Below, piece by piece: positions 22,947 through 35,900 of a stretch of 64,000 bases of DNA. Under the pieces are notes generated by a model. The model ran no database searches. It worked only from the letters and a program-made list of their open reading frames with translations, and was not told the origin of the DNA. A program made the position numbers and the translations under genes. Positions within the stretch are counted from its first letter, which is position 1. The number at the start of each line of letters is the position of its first letter. The stretch is from Aradus depressus (lineage: Eukaryota; Arthropoda; Insecta; Hemiptera; Aradidae), in the NCBI GenBank assembly GCA_963662175.1, contig OY759218.1:18318480-18382479 (forward strand), read 5' to 3'.

Positions 22947-25900
22947 TTACAGTGTTAAGGTTGTATTTATTATTTCTATTATTTTAAGGAATGTTGGGCG
23001 CTGTTTTGAATCCATTTGCCAACATGGCATCATGAGGGACCTGTATACTTCTTGGGGGCATTTTTCAGGGCAATGAAGGCGTACTCCCGAATCTAGGATT
23101 TCGAGGAGTGACATGTCCTCCGATTTCTCGAATGTAATTATTGGTTCCTCACCGAAAGAAAACATCTCATAAAGCAGTACTCCATAAGACCAGACTTCTG
23201 AAGAATTAGAAAATCTTCCATGTCTAAGAGATTCAGGAGCGTACCTGTTAAATTCATTCATTAAATAAAATGGCAGCGTAATTTATTTTTTTAAATGTTG
23301 CGATTATTCTATTATTTTGGCGATGCTCTGTAAACTCGTAAACGGACCGAGTTTTAAAAAAATAAATAAAGCATAGAAATATAATTATGCCTCTTAATTT
23401 AAATTAAACGCTGAACTTTATAGTGCTATTATATTTATAACGATAACAATTTTACTTTTCTTTCTAAAAAATATTGAAGCCCTAAAAACACAGTCCCCTG
23501 GCTGTCCCATTTCACGGATTCCCACTTTAGGATAATATTTTTAAAAAAACTATGAACACTAAATAAATATTGCAGTTAATATCTAAAAATAGAATAATTA
23601 ATTTATATTTACGTCATAAAACAAGGTGTAGTTTCTTATTTTTTAAATGTAATAATGTCATGTTAATGTTGTCCGAAGTTTTCTTAGACAGTCCCCTGTC
23701 AAAAATTTAAACCTAAAATAGAAAAAATCTGTTATGTTTACAAACGTTTTTTAGCGTGAAATGAAACGCAACCAGTGTGAAGTTAGTAACACTGTCGAGA
23801 ACGGCGTCAAGCCGCCATTTTGTTTAGTGTCCGAGAGCAATTTGTGGTGAGTACGAGTGTTGGTCTTTGCGACATACATTCCTCTGGTAAGTGATTTTAA
23901 TAATGTTAATTAGATTAAATATTTATATAAATTGTCTATATGTCTGTGATTTGTGTCCGAATTTGTCGGTAGCTTCGTATCGAATCATGTTTCAATAGTT
24001 TTGTAAATATTTTGAAACTAAACCAAAATACACAGTCCCCTGACTGGCATGTGATGTATAAAATACACACATTAAAATATTAAGTTAAAAGCATTAAACA
24101 ATTAATGGTGTAGTGAAGAAGTCGAGGCCCAGCGATGGCGGCGAGCTGTGTAAAAATTGCAGTAGTGATTTTTTAGGCTTAAAGAAGAGGTGAACTGAAT
24201 TTAAGTGATATGTTGGTGCTATTGATCCAAAAAGAAGGTACTTTTACTAGTTTATATGTAATGATTACTGCCCAGAATTATATAACTTAAATTTTAAACA
24301 AAATGCCCAAAATATAAAACAAAAAGATTGAATTAGTATAAGAATTTAGTTTAAGAATTTAGCACCTAACAGTCCCCTGTCGCGATATATCAGAAAATCT
24401 AAAATAACTTTAAAAATACATATAAATTCAATTGGCCCTCTTGTGTACTAAAAGTAACAGTTACTTTCCTAAGCAATACTACTATATTTTTACGAAAATT
24501 CTAAAAAAATATGCCAGGACAGAGTTTGTATGGGCCACTACGAGTTTACAGAGAATCGCCCATTTATTATATATATTTTATGTAATTATTTCTCCTTGAA
24601 ACGTAATCTGACATCAAAATATTACTTAATAATTTAAAGATATTTAATGACTTTATAATTACCATCTAATTGGAAGTTCACGATGAGTCTTCAGCATATA
24701 ATAATCGCTCTGCCCAGTCTTTTGAGCAAGCCCAAAGTCTGATATTTTTACATGAAATTCATCAGCTACTAATACATTTCTTGCAGCCAAATCTCTATGG
24801 ACTATTTTCTTTTGGCCCAAATAAGCCATCCCCTGTATTAATAAAATAAAATAACACAGGTTTCATTAAACATTTCGAATAAATGCAAAATTACACTAAA
24901 TTAAATTTCTTAATTTTCCAAATGATCGGTCCCTAGAAAGTGTCGCTTACAATAGAATGTCCGAACAAATTTACATAAAAATGTCCAAGATTTTTTTTAT
25001 ATATTCACTTAATTCATGCTGAAACAGACATAATTATACAAAATGATGGCTTTGCGAAAAGATTCGATCCTACAATAATTATTTTCATATTGATCCATCG
25101 ATGGCCTCATCTGAAATTTCGTGAAGAATATTTTTGGTAAGAAACCATTTTTAAACAGGAATATTCATTTTCGAATTATTCAAGGAAACGCCACAAAAAG
25201 TGTTCTTCTTATTAACTTTTTATAATAATACCTGGTTAGCTTATTCAAATCAAAGTAACCGCATTTACCCCCATTTTCTAAGAGGTCTGTATATTTATTT
25301 TACTCAGTATTTTCTGTTTACCCAATTATTTTTGTTCCATCGATTTACGGCTGGGTTTTCATATCACTATAACTTTGTGCAAAGTTTCAATTATGTAACT
25401 TCAATAGATTCCAAGATATCAGGTGGGGGGTGATCCAGCCAAACAAGGTAATTTTTAATTCATTTCAGTACAGGTTGGCAGGCTGAAATGACTATGCCTT
25501 CCGTGATATGACGTTTCACGCTATTTGAAAGCCGATATTTAAATATGAATATGATTCAATTATTGGGATTTGTAAGGATATTTTGAATGAATAATATATG
25601 TGGCAGTTATATTATTCTCTCACGTATATTCAAAACCTACTTAGTACACGACGTTTCGAGTATATTCTCCCGTTCATCAGTTTCTAAGGAATCTAGAACT
25701 GTCGATAGGGAATATACCCGAAACGTTTATTAAAGAAGGTTTTGAATATTAGAAAATAAATGGGAGAAAAATATAGTTGCCACATATATTAATATTATAT
25801 GTACACATATAGATAGACCAACCTCAGCAACGTCGGAAGCATATCTGAGAAGATGATTTTTACAGTCAAGACGTTCTTTGTTGGTAATGAGATAACACTT

Positions 25901-26425
25901 GAGAGAGCCATGAGGGACATACTCCATGATAAGGCTCACCTCGGGGTCTTGGATCACACCCATCATTTCCACTATATTTCGATGTTTTAAACTCTGAAAT
26001 AACAAAAAAATATATAATCTCTCCTTCCATGAATTGAAATTTCCAAGATGCTGGGAGGGAACCTGGAGGTTGTGAGGACCATCCAATCCAGCGTAGGTGT
26101 TGGAAGTAGGTGTAGAGGGCATGGACAGGGTGCTGGGAGGGCTCCTGGAGGTACGAGGACCATAGTCCTGGAGACAGCTGGCTCGCAGCTCGTTTTATGT
26201 GGGGAAGTTCCAGAGTAGATGTCGGAGGTCTACCTTCTCCTGGGTTTCCCTATACTTTATATAATGTAATTAAAAAAATGGTACCTTCATAATGTCTATT
26301 TCTCTTTCAAAATCCACCATATAAGAAGAACGGTCGGTAATGAGTTTCTTCACAGCGACGTATTGTACATCAGCATTGTTGTCTGTATGCTCTATAAATC
26401 CTTTGTAAACTTCACCATAAAAACC
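22947..26425 (-). CDS. hop: JAK exons 13-16: JH1 tyrosine kinase domain
   Basis: Exons 26285-26425, 25823-25993, 24663-24832 and 22947-23244. They give GKGFYGEVYKG (glycine loop, completed from exon 12), VAVKKL, IMEYVPHGSL (hinge region), VHRDLAARNVLV, SDFGLAQ, the YY activation-loop pair before MLKTHRELP, then RWYAPESL and VWSYGVLLYEMFSFGEEP. HRDLAARN and the YAPESL form are as in JAK1/JAK2. All residues needed for catalysis are present. The last intron (23245-24662) is almost filled by a TIR element. Confidence 0.95.
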
Positions 26426-29400
26426 CTAGAAAAAAATAGAATGTTAATTTAATTTTTTAATCTTATTTTGTTTTGGTTTAAGTAGGCATACTTGCAGCTT
26501 TATCAACTACGATACACAAGCAATTAGTAAAATTAAAGTCACTTACTTTTCCGATTTTTCCCTGAATTACTATAGTCAGATCATTTAGCATTATACTTTG
26601 TACAGATGTAGTACTGCCTATTGAGGTCGTATCATTTGATAAAACTAAATTTCCCAAGCCTGAAGGGTATAATTGGGTAAATCCAGCGCTGTCAGACTCC
26701 TAAAAAATAAATAAATGCGAAAACAAAATTAATTTGAAAGGTTTTTTTTTCTTGACTAGCCTTAATGATTTGTAAAAAATGATCAATAGTACCGTTGAAA
26801 AAGAAATATACACAATTATCATTTCGAGATACACACAATCATTGAATAGTCTTCACAAATGTACAGTTAGTTACTCAGACGATGGACATATCGGCGCTTT
26901 TCCGGTAAAACGTCTTAAGCGACATTTGGAAATTGAGATATTTATACCGTATGATTTGTTTTTTTATTCTCCAAACGAAAAAACACTTTTTTTTCGATGT
27001 CTTAATTGCATTAATTAAAAAGTTAAGAATAGAAAATACCTAATACTTCCGTTAGCGAGGAACATATTGTTAGAGTGACAGACATATACCTGTTACAAAA
27101 TACTTATTACGCAAATAACTAGGCATACCTACCATGTAAATGATGAAAGACGTTAACAGTAGTTAATTATTATGACTCATGCCCGGGCTTTAACTAAGAG
27201 GTCATATCGCGCTCTTTCGTCACTCTGGTGGACATGAGTCCGACTCCATGGGAATCCTAAATTTTGCCTACCCTAAATTTTTATTCACCTAAGGGCAGGG
27301 GTTTTTTAACGAGTACCTGACATCGTACAAGCTCGGGACCATCGCTTAACATCCCATCCGAAGGACGGCGTGCATACGTTTATTTTACCTCCCAGATAAA
27401 ATAAACTAAGGGCCTCGGCCGGCGTTCGAACCCATGATTTTAAGCTCAGAAGGTAAGCACGCAAACCACTGAGCAAGACTGTTAACAGTTATTCCGTTTA
27501 ATAATAATTATATTTATTCCATGCTATTAACATGGCAGTAGGATTCGTCATACAAATTTCAATATCAAGATAGCTTATAAAGATCATACATCAACCGTTA
27601 TTAGATGGAGTCAGATAAATATGATATTAATAATAATAATGATGAAATAAAAATGAATATATAACTTTTAGAAAATACCTGAATATACAAATAATAGCAA
27701 AACAATATTTTGCTAAAATGCTATCTTGTGTTTGGCAGGATACCTATTACGCTCCTAGCTAGCATGCCTTGCTCCCGACGCGAATAAAGATAAACATAAA
27801 GCTTTACAGTTTCATCATCTTTTAAAATCGCTACCGTTTCGGTTATACTTGATCGATTTCAGTGAAACAAACTTTATTTGACGGTAACACATGTGAGACC
27901 TTCGAGGCTAACATAAGAGCCACGCCAGGGCGGTTAGACGGACTGGACTACGATGGGCTGAGGGCTGAACTCGACTCGAGTGTAGCCTGCGCAAGACTAG
28001 ACTAGACTGCTTACACTTTTCTCCTGCAATGTGGAGAGGAGAGGGGAAAGGGGAATTCCACTCAGCCGTCATCAGCATTATGTCAAAAATGCAGCGGTCT
28101 GTTACAATATGAATTTTCAAAGAGGTTTAAATAAGGAGAGGTTCAAACTGATCGCATTAGTACCAAGGTGAACCATGGAACAGCTCTTGCACAATACCTA
28201 CCTTATTTAGAGGTTATTTAGTAATTGGTTCATACTGATTACTAACGACCAAACTAAAATTACCTTATCAATCAAAGGCCGCAATGGTGAGTCGCTAGGT
28301 AGTGAGTGACACTCTGAATGGCTATCCTCCACAAAAGACGCTGCAACAATTCAAACAACCTTTGTATTATAGAATAAAATCTGTATAGCTTATAGGAACG
28401 ACAATACACTCGAAAGCAAGATATTGGTCTCCGAATAAGTTATAATACAAAGAGAAAAAAAAGCGTATTTTTTATAAAGTGTAAATAATCGTAACAAAAT
28501 TATGCCGGATTCATGATTTTTTAATAAAGGAACTAAACACTATACAAAGTTGGAAGTGAAGTGCTTAGGAGCCTTGAGAATTCTTGAAGATATCAATTTT
28601 TTTGTAATAAAATGCAAAATAAGTATGTCTCATCCTGCATGTAAAACATAAAAATAAAAATACTTCTATTTTTTTTTTTTCTGAAATAATTGCTTTATTA
28701 ATCTACAAATTTGAATTTGTCAATCAATCTGGCATCTCTACAAGTGTACAAACAACTAAGTAAATCGGAGATGGTAAGGTCGGAGTCATATGTCGATTAG
28801 ATGTGAAATGGTCGATAGTCATTAATTTTTTTTTTTTTTTTTATTTCATACAAGAGAGGATATAAGAATAAGAGAAGAGGAAAAAACTTACAAGTCGTCA
28901 GTTGGGAATGACCTATTTCTGAATGTTCGTCCAAAGCTGTACTGCTTATATCGTTTAGTGTTTCTAAAGAATCCACACGATTTCTATGTATAGGTTTCGT
29001 TGTGGCAGCATATGGATGAGCTCTTCGGGCGTTATGAACTGAAAAGATTATAAATAAGTTATAAATATGGCTGAAACTCAATAGGTGTCTTATGGACTTT
29101 TCAATGCATATACAATTGTTTGTGACGATATATACATTCCATGCAGAGTTGTTAGGGTTTTAGAGTTAAAGTCCCCCTTCCTCTTTAAGTGATTTGGCTG
29201 AAAATCAAAAGGGGCGTCTGAATTCACATATAAAATGCTGTGTCGATATTTTCGTTCTATCGGAAGTTCGGGTTCATGTCCCACAGATAGACATGAAATT
29301 CCAGTGAAAATTCAACATCGGATTCTTGACCGATTACTTAACTCATAGAAATAAAAAACGTTGTCTTCCCAATGTTTTATTTTGGCCAGAAACGGTTTTC

Positions 29401-32400
29401 AACGCAACAGCGTCATCGTCAGTGGACCAGTTGTCGTTTAACCACTGTGCTGTGTGAGTTGGATGTACCACTGATGATGACGCTGTTGCATTGAAAACCG
29501 GTTCTGGTCAAAATAAAACCGTGGGAAGACAACGTCTTTTATTTCTAAGAGAAATCTCGTCCCACAACATCTTACTATCACATATGGAATACTTAACTTG
29601 TCATATACTACATATGGCTGGGAAGGTAACAACGTGAATATAAAAGGAAACAGTTCAAACTACTTACTGAATATCACTAGGAGATGAAAGAATTGAAATC
29701 ATACACAAAAAATGAAAATTTTGCCAAAAAACCAATATGTGTATATGAATGAATTCAAATGCCTTATTAATCTGCAATCCGATTCTATAACCAATTAAAA
29801 TCCCAATATCCACTGAGCGTAAAGATGTTTCAGATAGGATGGAAGCGCTTCCATGTACTCACGCGAGGGGAGGGGAATTACAACGGTACATCAGACGCAA
29901 TAACGAGTGGTCTCGAGTCCCGCTTAACACAATGAAACAGGGTTTGGCGAGATAGTGTAGAAAGCAGGGTGTGACAGCGAGGCAGGGTGAAATAAGCAGG
30001 GTATGAGGGCGAGGTAGGGTCAGTGTAATAAGTAGGGTTTGAGTAAAAGTAAATCTCATCAATTAATATGATGTTGAAGTGAAGACTAACCTTGATAAAG
30101 GAAATGATTGATGTCTCTCATGGCGGCTTGTGGCTGCTTCCTCAGATCCGGATCTGGGTGCCAACATTCGTTAAGTACCTTGAATAGTTCCCTGGAACAT
30201 TTGGCTGGCCTCAACAGTCTTCTACCACTCCTGTAGTACTAAAATAAAAACATTTAAATAATATATTTAAGAATATAATAAAAGTACGAATTTTCCAATT
30301 AGAAAACATTTTACACAAGAACAGAGAGTAGCTACGTTGGATTTTTAGGTAGCACAACTTAAGGCGAATGTTTCTAGCACAGCGGCTTAACGTTCACTCA
30401 CTTTTTTGTTTACTTCCCCACCTATTAGTCGTAGATACGGGGAGGGGAAGGGGGGAGGTGAAAATACCCGAACACCCTAGATGCCAAAAAAAAAAAGGAA
30501 GACAACTGACTGGATATAGAATACTTTTCCGTCCATCTTTGGCTTCTATGTCAGTAGGTGGGAAGGTATCATTCGGGTGCAAAATATCCCGCCTCCTTAC
30601 ATTATGGATTTCATTAAAATGTATCAAAAGTACCAAATCAATTTCGATAATATCCACCCAATTCAAATGCTTTCGATAATTTTGTGAGATTGGGATTATA
30701 CTACGTTTCTGATAACTATACTCACATCTTTTATATTAGTTGGTACAAGGGGATTTTCTCCAAAAGAGAAAAGCTGCCACAATGTAGTTCCAAATGCCCA
30801 CACGTCAGCTGAGGTGTTCCTGCATACTTTCTCAGGGTTATCATATAACTCAGGAGGAATCCAATGCCAACTGAAAACATACCCGAACGATTCCATGTCA
30901 ATTTATATAATATAAAGTAAAATCCCGAACATCCGGACCCAGGTTATTCTGACCTTTTTTCTTTTTTGGGAAATTTCATTAAGTAAATTTCAAGGTTTTT
31001 ATTTAATAACATAAATTACCTACTCATGCTCAGCGAAGGTAACATGAATTCCAGGATCAGACACACGTACAATGAAACAATTTTCAGTATGAGCAGCAAC
31101 AAGAATTTTATGACAGCGTAAATAACCATGAACCACTCCTTTGGCTTCCTAAAATCATTCGTACATTAAATTCAATAGTAAAGATAGTATCTTAAAAATA
31201 TGGAACCATAAGAAATACTATATACCAGAGCGCTCTTTTATCCCTCTGGTCGACATGAGCCCGACTCTATTATGGGATTCCTGAATTTTGGCTAAACTAA
31301 ATTTTTATACACCTAGGGTAGGAGTTTTTTTAACGAGTACCTGACATCGTACAGACTCGGGACCATCAATTAACGTCCCATCCGAAGGACAGCGTGCTCA
31401 AGTTTCTTTCACCTCCCAGATAAAAAGCCTAGGGGCATCGGCCGGGTTTCGAACACACTGCGCTCAGTAAGGAAGCACGCTACCTCTCAGCTACCAGCGC
31501 CCTCATTTAGGTATTAAATAAAACTAACTAAATGATACCTCTACTATTAGTTATTTCTTTGTTAAATTGTTTATCAATTCTTTTAAATCATTTCAAACTA
31601 TTATAAAGGGTGGAAGGTCGGTAGTCTAAAGTGGTTGGGAGGGAAGGAAAGCACTCGGAGCTCAGTTTACCTCGTCGTATCTACTAGGTTTTATGACTCA
31701 TGCCCGGGCTTTAACAACGAGGTCATATCGCCTACTACCAGAGCGCTCTTTCGTCACTCTGGTGGACATGAGCCCGACTCTACTGTGGGAGTCCTAAATT
31801 TTGCCAGCCCTAAATTTTTATTCATCTAGGTTAGGGGTCTTTAACGAGTACCTGACATCGTACAGGCTCGGGACCATCGCTTAACGTCCCATCCGAAGGA
31901 CGGCGTGCTTAAGTTTATTTTACCTCCCAGATAAAATAAACTAAGGGCCTCGGTCGGGTTACGAACCCACGACCTTGAGCGCAGAAGTCAAGCACGCATA
32001 CCACTGAGCTACCGGCGCCCTCTCGTATCTACTATAACTAAAAAAAAAAAAATTGTGAATTAGTTTAATTATTAAAAATACATTTAGTACAAATAATATT
32101 TCTTCCGGTAAAATTAAATAAGTAAGTGATCATTTTTAACATTGAATTTTTGATTTTTTTTTTATAATATCTAATGTTTTACTAGGCATGAAACTTTGTT
32201 TCTTCATCTCCCCCCCGTTTTCTTAGGAAAATTTTATACTAGGTGATTTTTCGTGATTTCCATATTTTTTTCTATTTTGATATAATTAGCAGGTAAGTTG
32301 AAAGAAAATCTGGATATATATTGATCCATGTTTACATGTGACTAATCCAAATAATTTATTTTCTTCTTTTCTTCATTAATTATTAATAAATTCAACCAGA

Positions 32401-32936
32401 AAAGCTTATTTTCAGTCATTAGCAACAATATTTTCATATTATATAATTTCTTGTGTATAAAAATTGTCATTAAATTGGATCAACAAACGATTATTCTGTT
32501 TTAAATTTGTAGTAAACAAAAATAAAAACCAGTTGAAATTTACTATATACCATGTGGAGCAGAGCGCTGGCAATGTAGGTCGCAGCCTCGACAAGATCCA
32601 CTTCTTCAAGTGTTGACTTATTTTGTTCCAAATATATATCCAGAGAGCCATGAGGGAAAAATTCACTAACCATGGCAACCCCGTTGGCAAGCTTAACTCC
32701 CAAAAGCCGCACTACAGAACTTGAGCAAAGCATTGCCCATTTACCGGCAAGATCTAAAAATTCCTGAAGAAAAAGAATATATAAATTTAAAAAATAAATA
32801 AATATTAAAAATATAAATTTAAAAAATACACAATAAAAAGTTTCTTAATTTCTGTGAAGTTTAAATAAACATAATTTTGAAGTGTTTCAATGACAGACAT
32901 TAGGTTGTTAGAATAACACAACTGAATCCTCATAAG

Positions 32937-32967
<31 letters not shown>

Positions 32968-35900
32968 CTTTATTCCATTTGAAATAAAATACATTTCATT
33001 GGAAGGAGTTCAGCCAGCCTTCTTAAATAAAATTGAAAGATATAAAAAAGAATATACAAGTGAGAATAAATTTAAAAAAAAATAAGCTAAGAATAAGCTA
33101 CAGTGAAAAAAAAAAAAAGAAATGAAAATTGACATGGTTAAGTATTGTGATGAAATAATTATATTTAAAAAATGGATAAATATGGAAATACAAATTAAAA
33201 AATTGCTTCCTCTTGAATTTTGAAATAAGACAATCAATAATAATATTTAAAACTATATTACAATAAATCCTGAGAATAGAAAAAAAAACTAAAAAAAAAA
33301 ATAATAAAACACGTTCACAGAAAAAATTGAAAAACAAAGAATGCAACATTATTGCTTATATAGATACCAATCTCTTAGCAAGGGTTGACCTTACTGGTCC
33401 ACACATAAACGGTATATACATACACATACATATACACACTCATATATATGTATAGAGACAGATATCATAATATATAAAAGTTTATATATCAATAGAAAAA
33501 AAATATATATATATAAAAATATAAAATATACAGTACAATGAAATAATATCTATGAGCTACCCAGTATTGCTTTTCTATGTTGGAGAGCCTCAGTTAGGTA
33601 GACATAGAGAGAGGCAAGGTGGTCCAAGTGGTCCACTGCGAGGAGGGCGGCCATCCTATGAGGGGCGGCCTCCTGGGGAGGGGACAAGTACCTAGCCAGG
33701 AGCCTATCCCTGAGTGGAGAGTAGGCAGGACAGTGGAGGAGCAAGTGGGCCAGATCATCTCTCACAGCCTCACCAGCAAAATCCTCATAAGATATGCGAA
33801 TTATTTATCTATTTTTGATACTCAACATTTTCTGCAGAGACAATGTGAAACACTTTAAAAAAAAACAAAAAACATACTTTCGATATTGCTACCATTTAGC
33901 CACGACTTAACGAATTTGTTATTAGAATTTTATAAACAAGAACAAAATAATATTTTGTAATAGTAACATAAGACTGAATTCAGAAAGAAATATAAAAAAC
34001 GATATCTCTAATTTCTTTCATGTCTGGTTTCTCAGTTAAATTCGCGAAAACAAAATAAGGTTCCTTTTTCCATGCCTTGCTTACAGATACACATATTACC
34101 TTAATGCTTATTTTCATTTTATATTATGTGTGACCAATGTATTTAGAATTAACATAAGCATGGAAAATTACCTGTAAAAAGCGCTGTTGGTAATTCGGCT
34201 TCAGACATTTCACAGCAACCTCCATTCTTACGTATTTCGTACTCCAGTGACACTTATTTACGAACGTAATACCGAATTTTCCCTCAATTTTTGCTGTAAA
34301 AAATAAGAAAAAAAAATTAAACCTCCAATTTTGGTCCATACTTCTAATTACTTGATGGCTGGTTTAACCCTTTATTCGAAATTAGTTGAAGTTGTATACC
34401 TGGATTAATCATCCGTAAATTTCTTGGATGAATAATAAGTGGCGTAGACAACTCGGTAGGACTCTGGATATTGGCTTTTTTTGTATCATCACTTTCCACA
34501 CGGCAAAGCAAGAGGTCGGAAATATCTTAATAAATACAAAATATATACTATTATTATTGTATATACTATATACAAATTATTTAATAATTGTAGGGGTGGA
34601 GGAGGGGGGATTGAGAATACAGTTTTAGTCAACGAGCTATTCGAAGTATAGGGGAGGTTATGTAATCGATCAAAAATCCGATGCGGCGTTCTCAACAGAA
34701 TTTCATGTTTTCCTATCATGGAAATTCTTTTGAAAACTTCACATCGAATTTCTGATCGACTATATCTCATATACTTAGTATAGTTGTGGAAGTAAAAAGT
34801 GTAACAATGATTTCACAACATTCCGAAAGTTTAAAAACAATTATTGTGCCTCTAGGGCTGAATTAGTCAAAGGCCTCAAAATCAATGGTTTGCTTATAGG
34901 AGACTTTTGTAATGGAATGGGTAATTTTTCAATTACACTCTTACAAGAAGTTAATGCGGAGGAAGACAATTTATTTAATGAATCTTTGGTCAGAACAAGA
35001 CTTGCATTACATAGTAATGTGATGGAAAGATGTTTTTGGGGTTGGAAGCACATATTTTAAGCCTTGGTCTGAGTGTTACATTGAAAAAAAAAAAAAAAAA
35101 ATGGGAGCATAGCTACCACAGTTTTTCTAACAGCATGGATTCTTTATTTTGATAAAATGAAAATATGTGTAATGAAATGTCGAGTGGCGAAAGTAATTAT
35201 AAACATTAAAAGAAAAATTAAAACTATACTTTATAAATAAAAACATATGAATTTTTACCATACTCGGAGTTAGGAATACACTCAATGAAACGTAATTCAT
35301 TTAGCGGAGATCGATATTTTGTAATAATGGCAGGGATGGACGGATACACTTCATTATCTGCGCTGAACCAGAAACATTGTACATTCGATATTAATTTGCG
35401 TGAGATCTCATATGACACGGTCTTCCTAAATCAAAACATGAAAATTAACAAAACTAAATATTGTAAAACTAGAAATAATAGTATAACTAATACTATAGAA
35501 GGGTGCATGTTGCATGCCAAAGTAGTCACTTTCGGACATGACCCCTCGAATTCGATACTATTTCTCCGAGTTGTTTGGTATGATGTAAGAAAAGGTGTAG
35601 AATTTTCAGTTTCAGCATGCACTTTTGGATTTTTTATGGATTCGCAATTGTACCCATACGTACAATACGTTTCTCCTCTTTAATAAACATAAGAAGGTAT
35701 GTAATCTTGGTGTCTATTTAAAGGTTATGGAATTGTATAAATGTGAAAAAATTCAAAACAATATTTTGATGGGAAGAAAGACTAAATAAATATATTTAGA
35801 ACAATGTTAATTTAAAAAAATCAAAACAATTAGCTATAAGTGGAATTTTATAACAGCCATTATCAAAAATAAACATTTATTTATTTAATAGGGGTTTTAT

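Noticed and set aside
33010..33349. Phe-rich minus ORFs
   Set aside because: Low-complexity reading of an A/T-rich LINE 3' UTR.
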